Shown here: in pieces, positions 39,663 to 47,562 of the stretch
Layout: each line of letters starts with the position of its first letter
Position numbering within the stretch: position 1 is the first letter of the stretch
Source: Haloferula sp. BvORR071
GTDB taxonomy: Bacteria > Verrucomicrobiota > Verrucomicrobiia > Verrucomicrobiales > Akkermansiaceae
Direction: 5' to 3'
Length of the DNA: 64,000 nt
Assembly (NCBI RefSeq): GCF_000739615.1
Contig: NZ_BATP01000056.1
Span: 62,001 to 126,000, forward strand
Notes under the pieces: model-generated
Databases searched by the model: none
Seen by the model: the letters and a program-made list of their open reading frames with translations, nothing else
Told to the model about the DNA's origin: nothing
Translations under genes and position numbers: made by a program

Positions 39663-41633
39663 ATGTCTGAACTCGTCTGGTCTTGGATCGTGATCCTCTG
39701 TGCCTTGCCTCTGTCGATGGCAATGACCCGGCTCATGATCCATTTGGGGCCGAAGATGGGCCTGGTGGACCAGCCCGGAGAGCGCCGCATTCACCTGACG
39801 CCGATTCCGCGGGCAGGGGGGCTGGGACTCTTCCTGACCATGGCGGTGGGGATGCTGGTGCTGAACTGGAAGAGTGATGCCTTTACCGAAATGCTGGGAC
39901 CGCGCTGGTTGAAGCATTTCATGGCGGCGTCCGTCCTGCTGGTGCTGGTGGGAGTGAAGGACGACCGCGGCGGGATCTCTGCCTATTTCAAGCTCGCCGC
40001 ACAGGCCACCGCGGCGGTGATCATGTTCTTCCATAATCCCTCCGGCGCCGGGGTTTTCATGGGCTATCACATCCCGTGGATATTCGATCTCGGGATCCAC
40101 GTGGCTTGGACCGTTTTGCTGATCAATGCCTTCAATCTCATCGACGGCATGGATGGTCTCTGCGGCGGGCTGGCGATGATCGCACTGCTGATCCTGACCG
40201 TGCTGGCGATGGCAAAGGGGCGCGTGGAAAGCGCCTTCGTCATCGCCCTGATGGCGGTCTGCCTGATTGGCTTCCTGCGCTACAATTTCCATCCGGCGAA
40301 GATCTTCCTCGGCGATACCGGCTCGATGTTGATCGGCTTCTTCATCGCCTCCGTGGGCACGGGCATCGTGGGGCGGAATGCGGTGGTGGCCGGGCTCCTG
40401 CTGCCGCTGCTGGTCGGTGGCGTGCCGCTGCTGGATGTGGCCTTGGCCGTGTGGCGGCGCGCGGCGCGCCGGGTCTCGGATTCCAAGCCGGGGATCAAAA
40501 TTTTCGGACCGGACCGCGATCACCTGCATCACCGCTTGCTGCGCTGGGGCTTCACCCAGAAGCAGGCCGCGCTGCTGATCTACGGTCTCGCGATTGTCAC
40601 CTCCACGCTTGCGCTGTTGCCGATCGTCGGCGGTGCGAACCTTCTCACCTTGTCGGTGGTCGGCCTGGTGGTCATTGGGCTGGTGGGCCTCCGCTATCTG
40701 GCACCCGTGGAGTTCCTGGCGAGCGGCCGCGGCCTGCGGACCCTGACCCGGAAGCCGCAGGGCTACCGCCAGTCGATGCTGCGTTACCTCGCCTACGACA
40801 TCGTGGTGCTTTTCACGGCGGTGCTGGCCGTGTCCTGGGCGCAATCGAAAGCGATGATTCAACCGGTGGATTGGAAGGCCGATCTGGGGACCGCGACGCT
40901 TTTCACTACTTGTTCCGTAGTCGCCTTGTCCTTGGCGAGGGCCCATTCCCGCCGCTGGACGCGGGCTTCCGCGCATGACTTCGCGGAGTGCGGCTTGTGG
41001 CTGATGTGCGGTGTGGCGGTGAGCTTCGGGCTGAAGGGTTCCGCGCGCTATGACCTGAGCTTCAGGGATGCTCTGATTCACCTTTCCGCCTTCACCATTG
41101 GTGGGATCGCGGTGTTCGCTCCGCGCTGCATCGGCTTGATGCTGCAGGAGAGCGTGATCGACACGATGCACCGCAAGCGCCGCCTGCGTGGCAAGCACTC
41201 CTCGCGCACGACCTTGATCTACGGGGCGGGGGACCTTGGCGAGTTGTTCCTCTGCCACTTGCGCCTCTCACAACCGGAGACTTGGCAGGACTATCACTTC
41301 ATTGGCTTCATCGACGACAGCTCGAAGCTGCGTGGCCGCCGCATGCGGGGCTTCCCGATTCTCGGTGGTTTCGCAAACCTGCGCGAAGTGGTCCAGCGGA
41401 CCCGGGCGAATAGCATTCTCATCACCTCCAGTGTCCTGCCGGAGGAGCGTTACGAAGAGATCCTCAGCATTGCCCGCGAGCTCGGCATGGAGATCAGCCG
41501 CTGGCAGCCGGAGATGAATCCACAGCGCATGCTGTTGCCCACCTCTTTCACGCCCCGCCCGCAAGTTGTCCCGGAACCCGTGGAGGTGGATCACCCCACG
41601 CCGACCAGGCCGGTGGAGTTGCGGCACGCGTGA
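39663..41633 (+). CDS. WecA/MraY-type glycosyl-1-phosphate transferase fused to a Rossmann domain
   Basis: 656 residues from the ATG at 39663. Residues 1-345 are a polytopic phospho-sugar transferase of the WecA/TagO group, which starts glycan synthesis on undecaprenyl phosphate: D-D pair at 100-101 (VKDDRGG), NAFNLIDGMDGLCGG at 155-169, FLGDTGSM at 215-222, and DRDHLHHRL at 284-292. About four further helices follow (375-495), then a cytoplasmic Rossmann-like module with TLIYGAGDLGEL at 517-528 and FPILGG near 564. This tail resembles the N-terminal half of FlaA1/CapD-type proteins without the catalytic epimerase part. It probably initiates the surface glycan of this locus. Confidence 0.88.
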   Translation: MSELVWSWIVILCALPLSMAMTRLMIHLGPKMGLVDQPGERRIHLTPIPRAGGLGLFLTMAVGMLVLNWKSDAFTEMLGPRWLKHFMAASVLLVLVGVKDDRGGISAYFKLAAQATAAVIMFFHNPSGAGVFMGYHIPWIFDLGIHVAWTVLLINAFNLIDGMDGLCGGLAMIALLILTVLAMAKGRVESAFVIALMAVCLIGFLRYNFHPAKIFLGDTGSMLIGFFIASVGTGIVGRNAVVAGLLLPLLVGGVPLLDVALAVWRRAARRVSDSKPGIKIFGPDRDHLHHRLLRWGFTQKQAALLIYGLAIVTSTLALLPIVGGANLLTLSVVGLVVIGLVGLRYLAPVEFLASGRGLRTLTRKPQGYRQSMLRYLAYDIVVLFTAVLAVSWAQSKAMIQPVDWKADLGTATLFTTCSVVALSLARAHSRRWTRASAHDFAECGLWLMCGVAVSFGLKGSARYDLSFRDALIHLSAFTIGGIAVFAPRCIGLMLQESVIDTMHRKRRLRGKHSSRTTLIYGAGDLGELFLCHLRLSQPETWQDYHFIGFIDDSSKLRGRRMRGFPILGGFANLREVVQRTRANSILITSSVLPEERYEEILSIARELGMEISRWQPEMNPQRMLLPTSFTPRPQVVPEPVEVDHPTPTRPVELRHA

Positions 41634-41649
41634 TCGGCGCGTGGCCCGC

Positions 41650-42879
41650 TCAGTGCGGCCGCGCCAGCAGGCGTGCGACTTCCCGGGAATTCCTGCGCTT
41701 GTCGAAATGATGGGCGGAGAAGGCCTTCGCGAAGGCACCGCGGAATTCGCACTCGCCGGGATCCATGGCGTGCTCGAGGGCGGCCTTCATCGCTTGTAAA
41801 TCCCCGGGCTCAACGACCCAGCCGCCACCGCTCTCCCGGACCCAGGTCCCGATCGATGAAGCGTGGCTGCCGATGAAGATGACCGGGCGTCCGGCGGCGA
41901 AGATTCCCTGGAGCTTGCTCGGCACCATCGTCCCGTCCCATGCGGGTTCAAGCGAGGCAAGCTGGGCATTCGCGCTCCGCAGGTGCCCGGCCAGTTCATC
42001 GCGGGGGACGTAGCCATGAAGCTCGATCGGAGCTTCCGGATGACGGGCGATGAACTCTTCGATCTCCTTCCGCCGCTTCCCTTCGCCGAAGAAGACGAAG
42101 CGGATCCCGGAGCCGCGACGGAACTCGGCGGCGGCGGACAGGATCTCGCCGAAGCGATGACCCAGACCCATGTTTCCGGAATACATCACGATGGTCTCAT
42201 CCTCACTCCAGCCACGCTTGAGACGGAGCGCGCGGGCGTGCTCCTCGGCATCGGCATCGCTCTCGGCCACCGACTCCGTGCCCCACAGCGGGATCCACGG
42301 AAGCGCCACATCATCGGGAGTATAGCGGCCGGTGAGCTCCGCCATGTCCGGCCCCAGGGTGATGACCTCCGCACAGCGGCTGCCACCGAATCCGAAGCGG
42401 GCCAAGCGGGAGAGCATGCGATAGGGGAGGCTGCGTGGATCCAGCAGACCATGGGCGGCCATCACATCCGGATAGAGATCCATGACCCAGTGGGCGTGAT
42501 CCGCACCGAGGAATTTCGAGAAGACCCGCGCGAGGACCGAGAGATAGGGCGGGGTGGTTAGTGCGACCACGCGGTCCGGCCGGTGGCGGGCGGTGCAGAG
42601 TCCCCATGCCACGCCGAGATAGAAGGAGGCATAGTCCGCGATCTTCCCGAGGAAGCCCCGGCGGCCATACGCGGTGGACCAACAATGGACCACCTCCACT
42701 CCATCCGTCGCCGCGCGTGCGCTTGCCGCTTCACCCTTCTGCCCGCCATAGCCCCCGCGCGAGCAGAGGATGGTGACGTGGTGGCCGAGCGCCGCGAGTT
42801 CTTCCGCCACCGACTCCAGCATCAATCCCGTGGGGGCGACGTCGGGCGGATAGTACTGGTTGATCAGGATGAGATTCAC
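41650..42879 (-). CDS. Glycosyltransferase family 4 (WbuB-like)
   Basis: 409 residues. The N-terminal GT4 domain starts INQYYPPDVAPTGLMLESVA, typical of WbuB/'glycosyltransferase WbuB' enzymes. VMDLYPDVMAAHGLLD is conserved in that group. The C-terminal domain has MYSGNMGLGHRF and FVFFGEGKRRKEIE, and DGTMVPSKLQGIFAAGRPVI stands for the donor-binding loop. It probably transfers a sugar from a nucleotide donor to a lipid-linked glycan in the cytoplasm. It is convergent with 39663-41633 and 16 bp from it. Confidence 0.9.
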   Translation of the reverse strand: MNLILINQYYPPDVAPTGLMLESVAEELAALGHHVTILCSRGGYGGQKGEAASARAATDGVEVVHCWSTAYGRRGFLGKIADYASFYLGVAWGLCTARHRPDRVVALTTPPYLSVLARVFSKFLGADHAHWVMDLYPDVMAAHGLLDPRSLPYRMLSRLARFGFGGSRCAEVITLGPDMAELTGRYTPDDVALPWIPLWGTESVAESDADAEEHARALRLKRGWSEDETIVMYSGNMGLGHRFGEILSAAAEFRRGSGIRFVFFGEGKRRKEIEEFIARHPEAPIELHGYVPRDELAGHLRSANAQLASLEPAWDGTMVPSKLQGIFAAGRPVIFIGSHASSIGTWVRESGGGWVVEPGDLQAMKAALEHAMDPGECEFRGAFAKAFSAHHFDKRRNSREVARLLARPH

Positions 42880-43028
42880 GATTTCCTCGGGGGGAGGGAA
42901 GGCGGGCGCTTTCTAACCGGAATGGCGCGGCGGCGGAAGGGCAAAGCGTTGCCGCGGGAGAAGCGGGGCGCGCATCTTTTCGGCTTCATCTGGTGGGGAT
43001 AGGCCGTCATCTTCCGTTCGAGCTAGAG

Positions 43029-45152
43029 ATGCGAAATTTTCCCCCATCCGTCCGCTGGTTCCCCGGCCAGAGCTCGGCCATCGCTTTTGCCGTCGCGCTG
43101 GCCTTGGCGATGGTGGCCATCGCCTTTCCGGAGATGCCGGCGCAGCTCCTCTTGGGGCTGTCCTGCGCGGGAGCCGGGCTGCTTTTCCTGTTCTTCCCTC
43201 CGGTGGCGCGGCTGCCGCTGGTCTGGTGGATTCTCGGGCTCGGCTTCCTGGGCTTATCGCTGGCTGGCTTCATGCCGCGCGGCTGGGCCGGCATGCCGGG
43301 CTGGCGTCAGGATCTGGAATCCTTGGGGCTGGATACCGGCCCGCTGGCAATCGTGCAGGTGCCGCTGGCGGCAGAGGCCTTGGGCGGCATCGCCGTCGTC
43401 GCCTTGCTGGCGCTCTTTCTGTTAGGTCATCGCGTCGATAGCCGGATGCAGCGTGGCCTGGCGCTGGCCTTCGTCATCTTTTGCGCGCTGTGGGTGGTGG
43501 TTGCCCTGGTGGCCTATCATCCGGGGGGAGAGGAAGTGTTCGGCTTTTTCCCGAACCGGAACCATACGGCCACCTTGCTGGCGATGGCGGTTCTCGTGGC
43601 ATGGGGATGCCTGATGCATGCGATCACCCACAAGCACATGATCGAGGTCGCGGTCTCGGCAGTCGCGCTGTTGCTCTTCCTGTATGTGATCCTGTGCGTC
43701 TCGGTCAGCCGCGCGGGAGTGCTACTCGTGGCGGTGGGCATCTTCAGCTGGCTGCCATTGGCAGGGATGCGCTACCTGCGTGGTGACTTGGGAAAGGCGG
43801 TCTTGCTCCTGATCTTCGGGTTGGTGGTCGGATTGGTGGGGATCGATACGCCCGTGAAGCAGCGGTTGACGGCCTCCTTCGCGACGGATGGTACGCCAGG
43901 TGTCGTAGTAAAGGATGCCCGCATTGGCATCCAAAGGGATGCCCTGGGCATGATATCGGCGGAGCCATGGTGTGGCGTGGGCCCGGGGCAATTCCCGTGG
44001 ATCTTTCCGCAGTACCGCAAACTCACCCCGGTCTCCAGCGAGATGCCTTGCCTGCACCCGGAGAGTGATTGGCTGATGATCGCGGCGGAGCACGGCTGGC
44101 CTGCCGCGCTGTGCCTGGCCGCAGGAGTCGCAGCGGTTTTTTTCGCGGGCTTCCGTGCCGCAAGACAGGGCCACAGCCGTGCCCTGCGCATGGCCTGCAT
44201 GGTCGCGGCCATGCTGTTAGGCCTGCACGGCTTACTGGACATCCCGGGGCACCGTGAGGGCCTGGCACTGGCCGCGGTCCTGCTGCTGGCGCTTTCCTTG
44301 CGCCCACTGGAGCATGGGACCACGCGCGGTGCTGCGCCCCCTTCACGGTTCGCGAAGATCGGCTGGCGGGCAGCGGGACTGGCGATGGCAGCGCTCGGCG
44401 CCTTGCTACTCCATGCCCAGTGGAGCGAGCGGCCGCTCTTGCCATCGGCGATCGCGAAGGCCGAGCGCCAGTGGGCGGAAAAGCTGCGCGAGATGGATCG
44501 GGTGGCGAGTGCGGCAGCCCGTGAAGCCGGCACGCCCTACCGGCCCGCGAAGGAAGAGGACCCCTTGCGCTTGGCGCGGACCCGCATCGACCGCGCGACG
44601 ATGATCGAGCCGCTGGACCCTTCGCTGCAATTCGCGCGCGGGGTGATCGCGCTCCACTTCAATGGTGGCGAAGACAGCGCGCGGCAGGCCTTCGCCATCC
44701 AGCGCCGGCTTGAGCCGCAGCAGAGCCTCTTGCTCTTGAAGCAAGCCGCCACCTGGGGGAAGCGGGATCCGGTCCACGTGAAGGAGCTCTGGGAGCTCGC
44801 CCTGCAGCATGCCGCTGTGGAGGAACAGCGCCTGCCGGAGACGCAGCACGCCGTGAAGAATATCTACGAAGGACTTTTCTCCGATGCCGCGGCGAACCCG
44901 GATCTCGCGCCGCTTGCCTTCGAATTCTCAGGGCATGACTTCGCGCGCTTGGAGAAATGGATCCGCTTCACGCCGCCCGCGGCGATTGACCGCTACTTCC
45001 CGCAGCTTCCCGCTGACAAGCTGAGTGGAGATGAGCGCGGCATGCTGCTCACCGAGTGGTCCCGCCGCGGTTCGCCACAAGCGGTGGAGGACTTCAAGCG
45101 AGAGCACCCGGACTTCGCGCCGCCCTCGCCCGGCGCGTCAGAGGGCAAGTGA
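43029..45152 (+). CDS. O-antigen ligase-like (Wzy_C) membrane protein with C-terminal helical repeats
   Basis: 707 residues from the ATG at 43029 (an upstream start at 42993 is less likely). About a dozen hydrophobic helices cover residues 15-450. The Wzy_C region (PF04932) is recognisable from GFFPNRNHTATLLAM, CVSVSRAGVLLVAVG and the large periplasmic loop ending in MPCLHPESDWLMIAAEHGWPAAL. The last ~230 residues are soluble TPR-like helices (IDRATMIEPLDPSLQFARGV). This combination is found in O-antigen ligases, polymerases and PglL-type O-oligosaccharyltransferases. It is followed within 70 bp by a small Ser/Thr-rich secreted protein. Confidence 0.82.
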   Translation: MRNFPPSVRWFPGQSSAIAFAVALALAMVAIAFPEMPAQLLLGLSCAGAGLLFLFFPPVARLPLVWWILGLGFLGLSLAGFMPRGWAGMPGWRQDLESLGLDTGPLAIVQVPLAAEALGGIAVVALLALFLLGHRVDSRMQRGLALAFVIFCALWVVVALVAYHPGGEEVFGFFPNRNHTATLLAMAVLVAWGCLMHAITHKHMIEVAVSAVALLLFLYVILCVSVSRAGVLLVAVGIFSWLPLAGMRYLRGDLGKAVLLLIFGLVVGLVGIDTPVKQRLTASFATDGTPGVVVKDARIGIQRDALGMISAEPWCGVGPGQFPWIFPQYRKLTPVSSEMPCLHPESDWLMIAAEHGWPAALCLAAGVAAVFFAGFRAARQGHSRALRMACMVAAMLLGLHGLLDIPGHREGLALAAVLLLALSLRPLEHGTTRGAAPPSRFAKIGWRAAGLAMAALGALLLHAQWSERPLLPSAIAKAERQWAEKLREMDRVASAAAREAGTPYRPAKEEDPLRLARTRIDRATMIEPLDPSLQFARGVIALHFNGGEDSARQAFAIQRRLEPQQSLLLLKQAATWGKRDPVHVKELWELALQHAAVEEQRLPETQHAVKNIYEGLFSDAAANPDLAPLAFEFSGHDFARLEKWIRFTPPAAIDRYFPQLPADKLSGDERGMLLTEWSRRGSPQAVEDFKREHPDFAPPSPGASEGK

Positions 45153-45181
45153 ACGATTCCGTGGCATGGCAGCCCCCAGTC

Positions 45182-45211
45182 TTGACCGGAGACACAACTT
45201 CTAACTATAAG
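45182..45211 (+). promoter_or_regulatory. Promoter of the Ser/Thr-rich protein gene
   Basis: TTGACC (45182-45187), an 18-nt spacer, TATAAG (45206-45211), then 7 nt to the ATG at 45219. Either the message is leaderless or AAGAG, which overlaps the -10, serves as a weak ribosome site from another start. Confidence 0.6.
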
Positions 45212-45218
45212 AGCCGCG

Positions 45219-45530
45219 ATGAAAGCATCCCCCGTGCTGAGTCTAGCGCTCTTGATTGGCCTTTCTTCTTCGGCCATGGCGACCAACGCCACCAGCTACT
45301 CGTGGTTGGATTTGTTCTCTTGGTTCGGAACTTCCACTAACAGCAGTAGCAGCACTACTACCACCACCACGACCACTACCTCCGGTAGCAGTAGTAGCAC
45401 TAACACCAGCAGTGGCAGCCGGGATAGTGATCGCAGCTCCCATGGCGGGAATGATGATCGTTGCGACGATCCGCCCAAGTCATCCTGGGATTGCGACCCG
45501 CCGAAGCCGTCGCCGGTTACCCGTTGTTGA
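45219..45530 (+). CDS. Small secreted Ser/Thr-rich protein
   Basis: 103 residues. The signal peptide (MKASPVLSLALLIGLSSSAM) is cleaved near AMA-TN. A short aromatic stretch (SYSWLDLFSWFG) leads into a region made almost only of Ser and Thr (residues ~38-65), then a polar tail with three Cys, Asp and Pro (RCDDPPKSSWDCDPPKPSPV). Composition fits an O-glycosylated linker or mucin-like surface peptide. The terminator-like hairpin at 45534 ends the unit, so it is a single gene with its own promoter. Confidence 0.7.
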   Translation: MKASPVLSLALLIGLSSSAMATNATSYSWLDLFSWFGTSTNSSSSTTTTTTTTTSGSSSSTNTSSGSRDSDRSSHGGNDDRCDDPPKSSWDCDPPKPSPVTRC

Positions 45531-45533
45531 GAG

Positions 45534-45550
45534 AATGGCCACTGGCCATT
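45534..45550 (+). terminator. Short hairpin after the Ser/Thr-rich gene
   Basis: AATGGCC-ACT-GGCCATT followed by TTCCC: a perfect 7-bp stem with a weak T-tract, 3 bp after the stop. Confidence 0.55.
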
Positions 45551-46182
45551 TTCCCGAGGGGACAGGACCGAATCGGACCGCAGGCTGGGCTCCGGTCACC
45601 GGGGGAGCGCTTGATGGCGTCAGGGTAGGGGAGGCTTGCCCGCCGCGGTGTTGAGGCCCTTCGGAGGGGTCATCAGTTCTCTCGTTTTCGCCGCGAACGC
45701 ATCTGGTTTTTCCGATTCGATTGGTTCGGTTTGTTCGGGAGCAATGGAATTTTGAGCGGGGAACCCAAGTTTCCTGAGAGTGCTCTCCTCGTTGGCAGAA
45801 GGCTTGGCGGAGTCCAGAGACCGTCTCCAGAAGGGGCTCAAGCGCTTGATTTGAAAAGAAAAGGGAGCGATCGCGATGCAAGTGGGGCTACTGCTTCACT
45901 TTTATTAAAATTACATCTCAGTGTTTTTACTGATTGAGTTTTCTATAAAAATTTGCGGAACTTGGCGCTGTCAAAGCTGTGATGCGATCGATCAGTTGCC
46001 GCCAGAATGATCGATCGGACCGCGATATCCAAGACTGCCCGCCTTCCGTGACGCCTCCACGCGGAAGGACCAAGATGACGATATCCGGATGCCCTGCTAG
46101 GCGGCTTCACCTGACTCTCCAGGTAGCCTGAGATCGAAAGATCGGAAAAACGGGCTGCTGGGATGGGTCGCTTGTCCCAGCC
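45551..46182. other. Intergenic region with inverted repeats upstream of 46183
   Basis: 632 bp without a supported gene. 45895-45960 is AT-rich (TTTTATTAAAATTACATC, TTTTCTATAAAAATTTGC) and probably contains a promoter with TATAAA at 45944-45949. Downstream are an inverted repeat (45985-46017) and a second fold at about 46042-46068 (CCTTCCG...CGGAAGG), which would give the transcript a structured leader of about 220 nt. Confidence 0.5.
45985..46017. promoter_or_regulatory. 10-bp perfect inverted repeat CGATCGATCA
   Basis: CGATCGATCA at 45985-45994 and TGATCGATCG at 46008-46017, with a 13-nt spacer; centres are about 23 bp apart (two helical turns). Placed between the candidate promoter and 46183, it could be an operator or an RNA hairpin. 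Confidence 0.5.
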
Positions 46183-47547
46183 ATGCCAGCCAATATCCCT
46201 GTACGTCTGTCCCTTGCGCTTGCCGTCGCCGCCCTCGGAGGGGGGCTCTCGCAAAGCGCTGATGCCGCGGTAACACCGCCTGCGCCACCGGCACCGCCAG
46301 CCCCGAAGGGCCGGGCACTGCTGCCGCCGCCGTCTGTCCCTTTTTCCAAGGCCTATCGCCTGTGGCGGCCGGTCGCTCCGTACGACACCGCGCCGTCATG
46401 GCTGCACGAGACCTACTGGACCTACGGGCCGGAAGGAAAGGTCTACGACACCTGGCACCCGGCGCGGGTGACGAATCCCGAGACCGGGCAGCTGGTGACC
46501 TTCGGCCATGAGCATGGCGACGATCCATCGCTATCCCATCTCTACCCGTCGAATGGAGCCATCGCCTTCGGCTACGTGAACGAATTGATGGCCACCTGCG
46601 GTTGCACGACTCCCGGGCTCTGCAGCCGCAATGAAGACCACGTGGGTCACAAGGTGACGGTGGTGAATGACAACTACCTCGAGAAGGGCGGCGTGGTGGA
46701 CATGCTGATCAAGCTTCACCAGGGAACCCACTCGCCGGACGCGATGACCAATCCGGCGCACGAGCTTGTGATCCTCGCCAAGGCCAATTCAGGCCCGCTT
46801 CAGGTGAAGTGGCGCACCATCCATCCTTTCGGATCGGTCAATGAGTTCGACGACGCAGCGGCCGGGGGCAAGCAGAAGGTCGCGCTGACGGGGCCGGTGC
46901 CAGCCCCCTTGCAGCAACCCTACGGCAACGTGTTGCGGATCATTCCCTCGCTCCGCGCGATGAGGGAGGCTTCCGCGGGTTGGCCGCATCTCGAAACATG
47001 GAACGGCGGCCCGGAGCGCTGGGCATACGATGGCGCGAGCCGCGTGGTGAACTTTTCCCACCACATCTACTTCAATGTGGTCGATCCCAGCCGCTACTAC
47101 AGCGAGACGACGGCCAATCACCTCGGTCGCACGGTCGATCTCTGCTACGATCCGACTTCGCCCTTGTTCAACCGCGTCGGGCAGGGGCCTTACGGCCTTC
47201 CCGCGACTTTGCCGAGTGGTGCCGCAGTGAGGGCGCTGCCTGGTCCGCATCCGATCGCATGGAATGATCCGCGTTCGCCCTTCCGGGGTGCCACGCGATA
47301 CATCGAGCTGGATCGCATCAATCTCCAGAACACCAGTGGCAAGACCAAGATCTGGACCAATTCCTACGGGACTGAGATGCGGGTCGCGCAGTCACCGGAA
47401 GAGGGAGTCGTGGTCGAGCAGTACTTGTCGGTGGACATGTCAGGCGCGGATCAAGGCGGTAGCACCCAGGGGCCAGTGACCAAGGGGGTCACTCCGATGA
47501 TTGATTACTCGGACGGAGGAAAGAACGGCGTGCATGCGCCCAACTGA
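46183..47547 (+). CDS. Secreted protein of unknown family
   Basis: 454 residues. The signal peptide (MPANIPVRLSLALAVAALGG) is followed by a Pro-rich linker. The main domain contains FSKAYRLWRPVAPYDTAPSW, VTFGHEHGDDPS and MATCGCTTPGLCSRNEDHVG, the latter with a His- and Cys-rich look suggesting metal binding, and DMLIKLHQGTHSPDAM. The HEHGDDP element seems conserved in exported proteins of unknown function from several phyla. No catalytic class can be named. The next gene follows 15 bp after the stop and has a good Shine-Dalgarno, so the two probably form an operon. Confidence 0.65.
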   Translation: MPANIPVRLSLALAVAALGGGLSQSADAAVTPPAPPAPPAPKGRALLPPPSVPFSKAYRLWRPVAPYDTAPSWLHETYWTYGPEGKVYDTWHPARVTNPETGQLVTFGHEHGDDPSLSHLYPSNGAIAFGYVNELMATCGCTTPGLCSRNEDHVGHKVTVVNDNYLEKGGVVDMLIKLHQGTHSPDAMTNPAHELVILAKANSGPLQVKWRTIHPFGSVNEFDDAAAGGKQKVALTGPVPAPLQQPYGNVLRIIPSLRAMREASAGWPHLETWNGGPERWAYDGASRVVNFSHHIYFNVVDPSRYYSETTANHLGRTVDLCYDPTSPLFNRVGQGPYGLPATLPSGAAVRALPGPHPIAWNDPRSPFRGATRYIELDRINLQNTSGKTKIWTNSYGTEMRVAQSPEEGVVVEQYLSVDMSGADQGGSTQGPVTKGVTPMIDYSDGGKNGVHAPN

Positions 47548-47562
47548 GGAAGAGGCAAGCGA

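Noticed and set aside
39420-41258. A 612-codon minus-strand frame
   Set aside because: His/Gln/Arg-rich antisense of the WecA-type gene, whose motifs on the + strand are unmistakable.
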